A DNA stretch of 64,000 nucleotides from Winogradskya consettensis. GTDB taxonomy: Bacteria; Actinomycetota; Actinomycetes; Mycobacteriales; Micromonosporaceae. Below, one piece after another: positions 1 to 9,015 of the stretch. The DNA lies in the NCBI RefSeq assembly GCF_018332715.1, contig NZ_BOQP01000049.1:1-64000 (forward strand), in the 5' to 3' direction. Positions within the stretch are counted from its first letter, which is position 1. The number at the start of each line of letters is the position of its first letter. The translations under genes were made by a program, and so were the position numbers. The notes under the pieces were generated by a model. It did not search any database. It saw only the letters and a list, made by a program, of their open reading frames with translations, and was not told the origin of the DNA.

Positions 1-44
1 GCTCCCGCCCCGCCCGCTCCCCGCCCGTTCTCGGCCGGCCCGCC

Positions 45-166
45 CACGGCCCGTCGCCCACGGCCCGTCGCCCACGGCCCGTCGCCCACGGCCCGTCGCC
101 CACGGCCCGTCGCCCTCAGCCGTCACCCTCAGCCGTCACCCTCGGCCGTCGCCCTCGGCCCGTTCC
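45..166. repeat. GC-rich minisatellite of 14-bp then 13-bp units
   Basis: Five contiguous perfect copies of the 14-bp unit CACGGCCCGTCGCC occupy 45-114. They are followed by about four 13-bp units of the form CTCRGCCGTCRCC, up to about 166. The array lies just past the 3' end of the minus-strand VWA gene. There are no spacers, so it is a simple tandem repeat and not CRISPR. Each unit contains the near-palindrome ACGGCCCGT and could form small hairpins. Bases 1-44 hold nothing recognisable. Confidence 0.85.
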
Positions 167-207
167 CCCGCCCGGCCTCGGCCCATCGCCCCGGCTCGTT
201 GGTGCGG

Positions 208-1383
208 TCACCCGTCTGCGAGGCGGTTGGCGAAGGCCATGAGGTCTCTTCGTTCGATTGCGGCGGCCATGAGATCCGGGAACGCGTCGGGCGTACATGC
301 GAAAGCCGGCACTCCCAGGGCCGCCAGCGCAGCGGCGTTCTCATGGTCGTAAGCGGGTGCTCCCTCGTCGGAGAGCGCGAGCAACACCACCACCTGGACA
401 CCAGCGGCGGTCATCTCGGCGACGCGGCGCAGCATCTGGTCGCGGACGCCGCCTTCGTACAGGTCGCTGATCAGGATGAAGATGCTGTCGCGGGGGCGGG
501 TGATGAGCTGGCGGCTGTAGCCGATGGCGCGGTTGATGTCGGTGCCGCCGCCGAGCTGGGTGCCGAAGAGGACCTCGACCGGGTCGGTGAGCTGGTCGGT
601 GAGGTCGACGACGGCGGTGTCGAAGACGACGAGGGAGGTTTTCAGGGAGCGCATCGAGGCCAGGACCGCGGCGAAGACGCCGGAGAAGACCACCGAGGCG
701 GCCATCGAGCCGGACTGGTCGACGCAGAGGACGACGTCGCGTTGGATTGCCGTTGTGCGGCGGCCGTAGCCGATGAGGCGTTCCGGGATCACCGTATGGT
801 GCTCGGCCTGGTAGTGCTTGAGGTTCGCGCGGATCGTACGGTCCCAGTCGATGTCGGTGAGTTTCGGGCGGTTGATCCGGGCTGCGCGGTTCAGGGCGCC
901 GCTCACCGCCGTGCGTGTTTTCTGGCTGATGCGCTTCTCGAGTTCGTCGACGACCTTGCGGACGACCTGGCGGGCTGCGTCTTTGGTCTTCTCGGGCATC
1001 ACGCGGTTCAGAGAGAGCAGCGTGCCGACCAGGTTGACGTCGGGTTCGACGGCGTCGAGCATCTCGGGTTCGAGGAGGAGGCGGGTCAGGTCGAGGCGTT
1101 CGATGGCGTCGGACTGCATGACCTGGACGACGGTGCTGGGGAAGTATTCGCGGATGTCGCCGAGCCAGCGGGCCACCTTGGGCGCCGAGCCACCGAGACC
1201 GGCCGAGCGGGATCTGCTCTGGCCCTCGGTCTCGCCGCCGCCGTCGTAGAGCGCCGCGAGCGCCGCGTCCATGCGTCCGTCGCGCCCGTCGGCCGTACCC
1301 AGCGAAGTCTCTGCCGGACCGCCCAGAACGAGCCGCCACCGGCGCAGGCGTTCGCGCCTCGAAGGATCTGTGTTGTCCGTCAT
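208..1383 (-). CDS. VWA domain protein of a MoxR/SWIM/DUF5682 operon
   Basis: This 391-residue protein has a C-terminal von Willebrand factor A domain of the CoxE-like type. The metal-binding DxSxS motif reads CVDQSGSMAAS near residue 205. A GGGTDIN threonine motif and an SDLYEGG aspartate motif follow, so the MIDAS site looks intact. The N-terminal 190 residues are helical with no recognised domain. The start ATG overlaps the stop of the DUF5682 gene by 4 bp (ATGA), which suggests translational coupling. VWA proteins usually partner MoxR AAA+ ATPases, and one lies two genes upstream in the same operon. The role is probably assembly or remodelling of a protein complex; the substrate is unknown. 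Confidence 0.88.
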   Translation of the reverse strand: MTDNTDPSRRERLRRWRLVLGGPAETSLGTADGRDGRMDAALAALYDGGGETEGQSRSRSAGLGGSAPKVARWLGDIREYFPSTVVQVMQSDAIERLDLTRLLLEPEMLDAVEPDVNLVGTLLSLNRVMPEKTKDAARQVVRKVVDELEKRISQKTRTAVSGALNRAARINRPKLTDIDWDRTIRANLKHYQAEHHTVIPERLIGYGRRTTAIQRDVVLCVDQSGSMAASVVFSGVFAAVLASMRSLKTSLVVFDTAVVDLTDQLTDPVEVLFGTQLGGGTDINRAIGYSRQLITRPRDSIFILISDLYEGGVRDQMLRRVAEMTAAGVQVVVLLALSDEGAPAYDHENAAALAALGVPAFACTPDAFPDLMAAAIERRDLMAFANRLADG

Positions 1384-4300
1384 CCGACCTCCCGGCCGAG
1401 CAGGGCACGCAGCGTGGGCAGCACCCGCGCGGCGCGTTCGTGGTCCAGCACCAGCGGTTCGCCACCGGAGCGGCTCGCACCACCCGCGACCCGCTCACCG
1501 ATCGCGCGGCGTTCCCCGGTGGCAAAAGCACCGAACGTACGCCGGAGCAGCGGCAGCACGTCGTCGAAAGCATCCGCCGGAATGTCGGCGAGCCACTGGT
1601 CGAGCAGCTCCAGCAGCGCCTCGTCGTGCACGAGCAGCAGCCCGCCGCCGGAGAGGAATCCCTCCACCCAGGCAGCACCGTGCGCGGGCGGCGTACCGAT
1701 GGTGAGCGACAGCCCGAGCCGGCGCCGCACCTCCGCGCCGTCGACCCGCCCCGCGTCGAGCAGCAACCGCGCCAGGCGCCCGGCAAGCAACCCGTGCAGG
1801 TCGCTCCGCCCCGCCGCCGAGGTGAGCGCGTTCAGCCACTGCTCGCGGGTAGCGTCGTCGTCGAGCAACCCGACCGCCTGATGCACGCCGTCGATATGCT
1901 CGCGCAACTCCTTCGCCGCGTCATCGGACAACGACCCAGCCGCCGCGGGCAACCCCACACAGACCCGGGTGAGCAGGCTCGAGGTGACAGTCTCCAACCC
2001 CGCCACATCGGTACGCCGGACATCGCCGTACCGCAGCGTCCGAGCCAGCGCCGGAATCGCCGCCATCAGGTGATTGAGGTCCGCATCGAGCGCGGCACGC
2101 GTGTCGAGCGCGGCGAGCACCGCCGGGAAAGCGTCACCCAGCTCGGCGAGCAGGCACACCTCAACCAGCGCGGTCACCTCACCGAGCGTCGCGGCCTCCC
2201 GCGCTGCTCCGGTCACCTTCGCGGTCGCCGCGCCGGCCACGGTCGTACCGTGCATGCTGCCCTCGACCAGCTGAACCTCGAAGTCCGGCAACCATCGCAA
2301 CCGCCACTGCTCCCGGAAAGTCCCGGTGCCCCGCCGAGCGGCCTCAGCCTCACCCCACGGCACCCCGATCGCCCGCATCCGGTGCAGCAACCGGCTGCGC
2401 CCCAGATCAAGATCCTTCCGAAGGTCCAGCTCGAGAACCCGTTCCAAAGCCTCAGGCTTGAGCCGTACGGCCCGCTGCTGCACCGCAAGATCTTTCGCCA
2501 ACGGTACGGTCGGCATGTCCTCAGGCACACCCCCGAGCCGCTCCCCGACAACCATCCGCCGCCCGATGAGCTCCACCCGCAACGGCTCCCCGTCACACAT
2601 GACCGCCTCAGCCGCCTCGGTCACCTCAGCCAGCCCCGCAAGCGGCCGCCCCCGAACCGTCGCCAGCGCCTCCGCCAACCGCGTCGCCTCGATCACGTGC
2701 GCCGACGACGTCGGCACCCCTTCCGCCCGGAGCACCCCGGCAGCATCGACCAGCCACCGTGGAACGACCTCGTCCGCGGTGGTGAAAAGGTGGTGATACC
2801 ACCCCGGTGACTGCACCCCCGCCCCATAACCGGACCACGCCGCCAGCCGCCCGTAGGTCCACGGAACCCAGGTAAAACTCACCTTGGTCTTCTTGCGCCC
2901 CCTGAGTAACGCCGCATCATCCTTGGCCGAGACTTTGCGGCTCAGCGCCGGCACATGCCAGGCCCCACACACCACAGCCACATTCTCATGGGTACGCCGA
3001 ACCTCCCGAAGCACCGTCCGCATGTAGGCCTCCCGAACCAGATCCTCAGGATCCTCGGGCGACACCTCCCGGATAGCAGCCATAGCCTCCGCAATAGCCA
3101 CGAACGCCGGCATCCCCCGATGCTCCACGACGTCCTCCCACCACCGCTCAGGATCGTCATACCCCGCCGCAGCCGCCAACTCCCCGATCGGATCAACCGG
3201 CCGAACCCGTCCGGACCGCTCCGGCGGCACCTCTCCATCTACATCGGACGGTGCTGTGGTGACCACCTCGCGCATGGCGGTGGACGTAACCACGGCTGAG
3301 GGCAGAACAGTCACCGGGCATGCGGACTGCCATGGCGCCAGCCCACCGACGCCACCGGAAGGCTCGCCAGGGGAAGGCTCGCCAGGGGAAGGCTCGCCAG
3401 CGAAGGAGCCGTCGGGGGAAGGCCTCCCAGCGAAGGAGCCGTCGGGGGAAGGCTTGCCCGCGGAAGGACCGTCAGGGGAAGGCTTGCCAGTGGAGGAACC
3501 GTCAGGGAAAGGCTTCCCAGAGGAGGAACCGTCAGGGGAAGAACCGCTAGGTGGAGCAGTCCCGAGGGAAGGACCGGCAGCAGAAAGTCGGCCGGCCGAA
3601 GGTTCGCAAGCGAACTGACCGTCAGCGAAAAGTCCGTCAGCAGAGAGCCCGTCAGCGGTAAGGACGCCGGCCGAAGAGACAGCGGAAGTGGCAGCAGCCG
3701 GGCCGACAACGGGAGAAGCAGCAGCAAAAGGATCGGCAGCAGCGGAAGCGAAAGGAGCAGGCTCACCAGCAGCGGAAGTGGTAGCAGCAAGCTCGGTAGC
3801 AGCGGAAGTGACAGCGGCCGGGCCCACAGCGGCCGGGCCCACAGCGGCCGGGCCCACAGCGGCCGGGCCCACAGCGGCCGGGCCCACAGCGGCCGGGCCC
3901 ACAGCGGCCGGGCCCACAGCGGCCGGGCCCACAGCGGCCGGGCCCACAGCCACCAGGGCAGCAGCTGACGAGACGGCAGTGGGCGAGACAACAGCAGACG
4001 AGACAGCTGCAGGGCCGGGGGCAGGGGAGTCGTCGGTGGCGAGATCGCCGGCGGGAGGGGAAGCGGTGGCCGGAGCGTCCGCAGGGGAGTCGTCGGTGAG
4101 AGGTGTGGCGGGGGCGGGAGGGGTGTTGGTCAGGCGGTAGGCGTAGGGGAGGTCGAAGAAGCGGACCGGGATGTTGTTGGTGACGGCCCAGCGGATGGCT
4201 TGCCATTCGGGGGAGAAGATGGCGAAGGGCCAGAAGGCGGAGCGGCGGGGGTCGTCGGTTGCGTAGCCGAGGAGGGCTACGGGGGGTTGGAGGGCGGGGT

Positions 4301-4442
4301 CGGCTGCCCAGCGGACAAGGTCGTCGGCTTCGGGGGGGCCTTCGACCAGGAGGATGGTGGGTTGCTGGCGGTTCAGCTCGGTGACCACGGCGCGGGCTGA
4401 GCCGGGGCCGTGGTGGCGGATGCCGTAGTGGTGTTCAGGCAT
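1380..4442 (-). CDS. DUF5682 family protein with repeat-expanded linker
   Basis: This 1020-residue cytoplasmic protein starts MPEHHYGIRHHGPGSARAV, typical of DUF5682. It has GxxH near residue 7, VEGPPE near 34 and CGAWHV near 492. That set resembles the GxxH...E...GAxH signature of the TraB/TIKI/EreA/ChaN hydrolase-like fold, which is my inference from motifs. Between about residues 108 and 405 lies a low-complexity Ala/Pro/Ser/Gly linker. It includes nine identical AVGPA pentapeptides and a region of GKPSPDGSS-like repeats. The protein is several hundred residues longer than I expect for the family, and the linker explains this. Its start overlaps the MoxR stop by 8 bp and its stop overlaps the VWA start, so it is third in a coupled operon. 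Confidence 0.85.
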   Translation of the reverse strand: MPEHHYGIRHHGPGSARAVVTELNRQQPTILLVEGPPEADDLVRWAADPALQPPVALLGYATDDPRRSAFWPFAIFSPEWQAIRWAVTNNIPVRFFDLPYAYRLTNTPPAPATPLTDDSPADAPATASPPAGDLATDDSPAPGPAAVSSAVVSPTAVSSAAALVAVGPAAVGPAAVGPAAVGPAAVGPAAVGPAAVGPAAVGPAAVGPAAVTSAATELAATTSAAGEPAPFASAAADPFAAASPVVGPAAATSAVSSAGVLTADGLSADGLFADGQFACEPSAGRLSAAGPSLGTAPPSGSSPDGSSSGKPFPDGSSTGKPSPDGPSAGKPSPDGSFAGRPSPDGSFAGEPSPGEPSPGEPSGGVGGLAPWQSACPVTVLPSAVVTSTAMREVVTTAPSDVDGEVPPERSGRVRPVDPIGELAAAAGYDDPERWWEDVVEHRGMPAFVAIAEAMAAIREVSPEDPEDLVREAYMRTVLREVRRTHENVAVVCGAWHVPALSRKVSAKDDAALLRGRKKTKVSFTWVPWTYGRLAAWSGYGAGVQSPGWYHHLFTTADEVVPRWLVDAAGVLRAEGVPTSSAHVIEATRLAEALATVRGRPLAGLAEVTEAAEAVMCDGEPLRVELIGRRMVVGERLGGVPEDMPTVPLAKDLAVQQRAVRLKPEALERVLELDLRKDLDLGRSRLLHRMRAIGVPWGEAEAARRGTGTFREQWRLRWLPDFEVQLVEGSMHGTTVAGAATAKVTGAAREAATLGEVTALVEVCLLAELGDAFPAVLAALDTRAALDADLNHLMAAIPALARTLRYGDVRRTDVAGLETVTSSLLTRVCVGLPAAAGSLSDDAAKELREHIDGVHQAVGLLDDDATREQWLNALTSAAGRSDLHGLLAGRLARLLLDAGRVDGAEVRRRLGLSLTIGTPPAHGAAWVEGFLSGGGLLLVHDEALLELLDQWLADIPADAFDDVLPLLRRTFGAFATGERRAIGERVAGGASRSGGEPLVLDHERAARVLPTLRALLGREVG
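3355..3600 (-). repeat. Degenerate 15/30-bp coding repeats in the DUF5682 linker
   Basis: Imperfect 15-bp and 30-bp units, such as GGGGAAGGCTTGCCAG with variants, encode GEPSP and GKPSPDGSSA-like peptides on the minus strand. The frame is kept throughout and third positions vary, so this array is older than the perfect array at 3811-3945. Confidence 0.75.
3811..3945 (-). repeat. Nine perfect 15-bp tandem repeats inside the DUF5682 gene
   Basis: The unit ACAGCGGCCGGGCCC occurs nine times without a single change. Read on the minus strand it encodes AVGPA repeats in the linker of the DUF5682 protein. Nucleotide identity including silent positions implies recent expansion by slippage, or strong homogenisation. 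The 15-bp unit preserves the frame when copy number changes. The GGCCGGGCCC core can also fold back on itself. Confidence 0.92.
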
Positions 4443-5496
4443 TGCGGGCTGCTCGGTAGAAGTCGCGCCAGTCGGGGCGTTCGCGGAGGACGGTTTCCAG
4501 GTATTCGCGCCAGACCACGGTGTCGGAGACGGGGTCTTTGATGACGGCGCCGACGATGCCTGAGGCGAGGTCGGCGGGCTGGAGGGTGCCGTCGCCGAAG
4601 TGGGCGGCGAGGGCGAGGCCGTTGGTGAGGACGGAGATGGCTTCCGCGGTGGACAGGGTGGCCGTGGGGGATTTGAGTTTGGTGCGGCCGTCCTCGGTCA
4701 TGCCGCTGCGGAGCTCGCGGAAGACGGTGACGACGCGGCGGATCTCTTCGAGGGCGGCGGGGATCTCGGGGAGGTCGAGGGAGCGGCCCATCTGGGCGAC
4801 GCGCCGGGCCACGATCTCGACCTCGTCGTCGGCGGAGGCGGGCATCGGGAGGACCACCGTGTTGAAGCGGCGGCGCAGGGCGCTGGAGAGCTCGTTGACG
4901 CCGCGGTCGCGGTCGTTGGCGGTGGCGATGAGGTTGAAGCCGCGCTGGGCCTGGACCTCGGTGTTGAGCTCGGGGACGGGCAGGGTCTTCTCGGACAGGA
5001 CGGTGATCAGGGCGTCCTGGACGTCGGAGGGGACGCGGGTGAGCTCCTCGAGGCGGGCGATCGTGCCGGTCTGCATCGCGCGCATGATCGGGCTGGGGGT
5101 CAGCGCCGCCTCGGAAGGGCCTTCGGAGAGCAGGCGCGCGTAGTTCCAGCCGTAGCGGATGGACTCCTCGGCGGTGCCGGCCGTGCCCTGCACCAGCAGC
5201 GTGGAGTCGCCGCTGATGGCCGCGGCGAGGTGCTCGGACACCCAGGTCTTGGCGGTGCCGGGGACGCCGAGCAGCAGCAGGGCGCGATCGGTGACCAGGG
5301 TGGAGACGGCGACCTCCATGAGCCGGCGGGGGCCGACGTATTTCGGGCTGATCTTGGCGCCGTCGCCGAGCAGGTAGGTCACCACGGCCTGCGGGGAGAG
5401 CCGCCAGCCCGGCGGGCGCGGGCGATCATCGGAGGCGGCGAGCAGGGCCAGCTCGTCGGAATACTGGTCCTCGGCGTGCGGGCGCAGAGCGGTCAC
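4435..5496 (-). CDS. MoxR-type AAA+ ATPase
   Basis: This 353-residue AAA+ ATPase belongs to the MoxR branch. It has Walker A GVPGTAKT, an NVVLP-like substrate strand and sensor 1 IATANDRDRGVNEL. The arginine finger region is ALRRRFN, and a C-terminal lid domain follows. I chose the GTG at 5496 because it overlaps the SWIM gene stop by 4 bp (GTGA). The longer open frame reaching 5904 lies inside the SWIM gene. MoxR proteins act as chaperone-like motors with VWA partners, which matches the VWA protein encoded at the end of this operon. Confidence 0.9.
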   Translation of the reverse strand: MTALRPHAEDQYSDELALLAASDDRPRPPGWRLSPQAVVTYLLGDGAKISPKYVGPRRLMEVAVSTLVTDRALLLLGVPGTAKTWVSEHLAAAISGDSTLLVQGTAGTAEESIRYGWNYARLLSEGPSEAALTPSPIMRAMQTGTIARLEELTRVPSDVQDALITVLSEKTLPVPELNTEVQAQRGFNLIATANDRDRGVNELSSALRRRFNTVVLPMPASADDEVEIVARRVAQMGRSLDLPEIPAALEEIRRVVTVFRELRSGMTEDGRTKLKSPTATLSTAEAISVLTNGLALAAHFGDGTLQPADLASGIVGAVIKDPVSDTVVWREYLETVLRERPDWRDFYRAARNA

Positions 5497-8321
5497 TCGA
5501 ACTCCTGGAGCATCTCGTGGCGGAAGGTGAGGGTGCGGGCCAGCTCGGCCACCGGGCGAACCCGCGAGGGATCGGCGGCGGCCTCGTCCAGCTGGACCGC
5601 GAGCTTGGACAGGTGGGGCGCGTAGCGGGGTGGCATGGCGAGCGCCGCGGCCCGGCACAGCTCGGCGAGCTGCCAGCTGTGTTTGTCGGTACGGGCGCGG
5701 TGGGCGACGGTCTCGATGACGGCGACGGCCAGCTCGTCGGGCCACGCGCCGGGGTGCACGGCGAGCAGCCGATGGGCGAGGTGGTCCTCGCGCCGGAGGA
5801 AGTCGGCGGCTATCCGGGCCAGCTCGGCGGGTGGCAGCAGCAGGTGCAGGTCCCAGCGGACGGCCTCGCGCAGGCCTTCGTCGCGGACCAGCTCCGTGGC
5901 CCATTCCGGGGCCTGCTGGACGATGGCGGCCTTGGCGAACCCGTGCAGGAGCGGCGTCTCCCAGTCGTGGCCGCGGGCCAGGGCGATCACCTCGGCGGGG
6001 CTCCGCCCGAAGGCGAATGTCCAGGTCGTCAGCGGCGTCCCGGCGATGACCTCTTCCAGTAACCAGGCCTGCACGCCGGTGCCGCGCGCCGGTTGTGCGG
6101 CGAGCCCGTCACGGCGTAGCTCCGGGGTCAGCTCCGCGGGCGGGGCCACCACGAGCCGGTCACCTCGGAGAGCGACCGCTGCGAGGGCCCGCTCGGCCAT
6201 CCGCCGGCCCAGCCCCGAATCGGGCAGGCGTTGCAGCAGCTCGAGGGCGGCCTCGCGGACCTCCTTGCGCCGGTCGTCGAGCGCGGCGTCGAGGAATGCG
6301 TCGTCGGCGGTGGAGAGCCCGTGTGTCAGCGCCGCAACGAACCGGGCCCGATCCTCGGCCGCCTCGGATCTCCACGTGCCCCGGAGCAGGGACAGCGCGG
6401 CGCCCGGGTCGGTCCTCCGGAGCCGGGTGAGGTGCTCGAGGCGCTCTCCGGGCGTACCCGTGTCCCAGGTCAGAGGGTCCGTCTCGCCCGGGGACTCGTC
6501 GCGCAACCAGCGCCAGTCGGGCCTCATCGCGGCCAGCCATTGACCGCGCCGGCCGCCCACCCGGCCGATCGCGGGACGGATCACGCTGTTGCGCCGGCCC
6601 GCGTCGAGCAGCGCGGGAAGCGTGTCGGGCGGCACGTGCCCGCCGTGGGACGCGGCCGCGGTCAGCCACTGGCTGAGCAGCTCCTGGGCCTGCTGGGTGC
6701 CGCCGGGTGTGCCGCCGTCGGAAAGCAGGCGCCGCAGTCGGATGCCCGCCGCACCCGGCAACGGACGGTCGGTCTCGGCGGGCGCGGGTGGCACGCCGGG
6801 CCGGTCGGTGGCGGCAGTGACGCCCGCCCGGGCGTAGATGAGGGCGGTCGCAGCGGCTTCCAGCAGCGACAACCGGGAGACCGGCAGGGACCGGTCGCCG
6901 ACGTCGATGCCGGCCGCCGCGAACGGGCGGCGGGCCGTGCCGACCAGCGCCGCGGCGAGCAGGTCGGGGGGAAGCTCGGGGGAGCGTGCCACCCCCGCAC
7001 CCGGCATGGGCGGGCCGGCCGGGATGAAGCGGCCGTTGACCCAGGCGGCGAGGGGACGCAGGCCGCCGGGGGTCCACTCGCCGGCGACGGTCGCCGGGGC
7101 GCCGCCGGAGAAGGCGAGCAGCCACCAGGGCTCGCGGTAACCGGCCGCGAGCGGTAGGGACGCACCGGCCGCGTCGGTGAGGTAGCCATCGGCGCTGGGC
7201 ACGACGGCCGCGAGCAGCATCGGGGCGTCGGTGCGCCAGGGCTCGGCGGCCACGACATCGGTCCACCCGGCCAGGGCCGCGCCGATCCCGACCGCGCCCA
7301 CCGGCTCAGGCAGCGGCCGCACCGGGCTGAGCCGGTCCTTGAGCAGGGCCCGCAGCGGGACGGCGCCGGGATAGAAGCAGAGCTCGCCGTCGAAGGACGT
7401 GCCTGGCACCAGGTCGGCGGCGAGGGACTGGCCGGGCGCGGCGAACGACAGGTGCAGCGCGAACCGGCCGGTGCCCGCACCGAGCAGCCAGCTGCGCCGG
7501 GTGGTGATCGTGCCGTCGTCGCTGTCGTGCTGACCGAGCACCTGCCAGTGATCGCGGACCGCCTCCCCGGCGAGCACCTCCTCGGTCGGGACCACAAAAC
7601 CGATCCGGGACCGGACGGTGGCGGCCAGCGCGGGGGAGAGTTCGTCGAGCCGGTCGTGCCCGTCGACCAGCAACCGGAGCATCGCCAGGTCACCGAGGAG
7701 CCGGTCACCCCAGTGCGGCCCGATGCCCGCGACGCTGCCGAGGCGGCGCACCGCGGACGCGGCGCCCGGGGCCTGCGCGTCGACGAGGCGCGCGGCCATC
7801 GTCTCGTAGGGCTGGTGCCCGGCGCGCTCGGCGGTGGCGAGCCCCTGCTGCACCTGGTCGTCCAGCCAGCGGCTCAGCTCGGCCATGCCACCGGCGACCC
7901 GCTCGGCGCGCTGCTGGGCCCGTTTCTCCACGGCCGCGGGATCGGCGCTGCCGGTCGTCCTGGGGGCGGCGGCCCGGGTGGCCCGCGCCGACCGGCTCGC
8001 CTGCCACTCGGCGACGAAGGCGGGAGCCTCGGCGGCCTCCTCGATCGTGGCGCCCTCGGCCCAGACGAGCAGCAGGCCGAGTGCGTGTTTGCACGGAAAC
8101 TTGCGGCTCGGGCAGGAACACTTGTAGGCGGGACCGGAAAGATCGACACAGACCTGGTAGGGATTCTTGCCGCTGCCCTTGCACAAGCCCCAGAGCACGT
8201 CGTCGAGCAGGCCGGACTCCTGCCACTTGGCAGGCGTGCCGACGCCCCGGGCGCCCTTCAGCGAGCTGGCATCGGGGGCGACGGCGTCGACCTGAGCGGG
8301 GGTCCATCGTTCAACGGGCAC
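5493..8321 (-). CDS. SWIM zinc-finger protein, first gene of MoxR operon
   Basis: This 942-residue protein has an N-terminal SWIM zinc finger: KCSCPSRKFPCKH near residues 70-82 gives CxCx6CxH. The rest is a long helical region resembling HEAT-like repeats, with no catalytic motif seen. SWIM fingers bind nucleic acid or protein; the partner here is unknown. The GTG at 8321 is preferred because a further upstream frame would run into the divergent gene at 8371. A -10-like TACTGT at 8334-8329 lies 7 nt before this GTG, compatible with a leaderless mRNA. Its stop overlaps the MoxR start, so it heads the SWIM-MoxR-DUF5682-VWA operon. Confidence 0.87.
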   Translation of the reverse strand: MPVERWTPAQVDAVAPDASSLKGARGVGTPAKWQESGLLDDVLWGLCKGSGKNPYQVCVDLSGPAYKCSCPSRKFPCKHALGLLLVWAEGATIEEAAEAPAFVAEWQASRSARATRAAAPRTTGSADPAAVEKRAQQRAERVAGGMAELSRWLDDQVQQGLATAERAGHQPYETMAARLVDAQAPGAASAVRRLGSVAGIGPHWGDRLLGDLAMLRLLVDGHDRLDELSPALAATVRSRIGFVVPTEEVLAGEAVRDHWQVLGQHDSDDGTITTRRSWLLGAGTGRFALHLSFAAPGQSLAADLVPGTSFDGELCFYPGAVPLRALLKDRLSPVRPLPEPVGAVGIGAALAGWTDVVAAEPWRTDAPMLLAAVVPSADGYLTDAAGASLPLAAGYREPWWLLAFSGGAPATVAGEWTPGGLRPLAAWVNGRFIPAGPPMPGAGVARSPELPPDLLAAALVGTARRPFAAAGIDVGDRSLPVSRLSLLEAAATALIYARAGVTAATDRPGVPPAPAETDRPLPGAAGIRLRRLLSDGGTPGGTQQAQELLSQWLTAAASHGGHVPPDTLPALLDAGRRNSVIRPAIGRVGGRRGQWLAAMRPDWRWLRDESPGETDPLTWDTGTPGERLEHLTRLRRTDPGAALSLLRGTWRSEAAEDRARFVAALTHGLSTADDAFLDAALDDRRKEVREAALELLQRLPDSGLGRRMAERALAAVALRGDRLVVAPPAELTPELRRDGLAAQPARGTGVQAWLLEEVIAGTPLTTWTFAFGRSPAEVIALARGHDWETPLLHGFAKAAIVQQAPEWATELVRDEGLREAVRWDLHLLLPPAELARIAADFLRREDHLAHRLLAVHPGAWPDELAVAVIETVAHRARTDKHSWQLAELCRAAALAMPPRYAPHLSKLAVQLDEAAADPSRVRPVAELARTLTFRHEMLQEFE

Positions 8322-8370
8322 GGAGAGGACAGTAGGAGCGGGGTACGACAATTTCGCGGAGGTACGGCGG

Positions 8371-9015
8371 ATGAAAGTGATCGTTTTCGGGGCGTCCGGC
8401 ATGGTCGGCCAGGGCGTACTGCGGGAGAGCCTGCTGGCCGACGACGTCGAGGAAGTTCTGGTGATCGGCCGGCGCGCTCTGGGCGTACACCACCCGAAGT
8501 TGACCGAAGTCACCGTGACCGACCTCGGTGATCTTGCGCCGCTGGAAGATCGGCTCGACGGCTACGACGCGTGTTTCTACTGCCTGGGCATCTCGTCGTC
8601 GGGCGTGAGCGAGCAGCAGTACACCAAGATCTCCTACGACTACCCCGTCGCCGCCGCCCGGCTCCTCGCGAAACACAACCCCGAGATGGCCTTTGTGTAC
8701 GTCTCCGGCGCGGGCACCGACGTCGACGGCCGCGCCGCCTGGGCCAGGATCAAGGGCCGGACCGAGGTCGAGATCATCAAAATCTTCCCCCATGGGTACG
8801 CGTTCCGCCCCGGATTCATCCAGCCGACCTACGGCGCACAGTCGAAAACCCGCAGCTACCGGCTCCTCTACACGCTCATGGCACCGGTCACGCCGCTGCT
8901 GGTTCGCTACGTCCCGAAATACACGACGACGACCGACCGGCTCGGGCGGGCGATGTTGCGGGCCGCCCGCCTCGGCTTCCCGGATCACGTCGTGGAGAAC
9001 GCCGACCTGCGCTGA
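8371..9015 (+). CDS. NAD(P)-binding oxidoreductase, HTATIP2/NmrA-like
   Basis: This 214-residue Rossmann-fold protein begins MKVIVFGASGMVGQGVL, with the GxxGxxG dinucleotide-binding loop. Short-chain-like features follow: YCLGISSSG, the strand FVYVSGAG and a K near residue 130. The size and pattern fit the atypical SDR group related to HTATIP2/CC3 and NAD-dependent epimerases. The substrate cannot be told. A ribosome binding site GGAGG at 8355-8359 precedes the ATG. The gene is divergent from the SWIM gene and its stop codon directly abuts that of the converging glutathione transferase gene. Confidence 0.82.
   Translation: MKVIVFGASGMVGQGVLRESLLADDVEEVLVIGRRALGVHHPKLTEVTVTDLGDLAPLEDRLDGYDACFYCLGISSSGVSEQQYTKISYDYPVAAARLLAKHNPEMAFVYVSGAGTDVDGRAAWARIKGRTEVEIIKIFPHGYAFRPGFIQPTYGAQSKTRSYRLLYTLMAPVTPLLVRYVPKYTTTTDRLGRAMLRAARLGFPDHVVENADLR

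Noticed and set aside
3811..3945. CRISPR-like array
   Set aside because: The 15-bp units are contiguous with no spacers, and they encode AVGPA repeats in frame.
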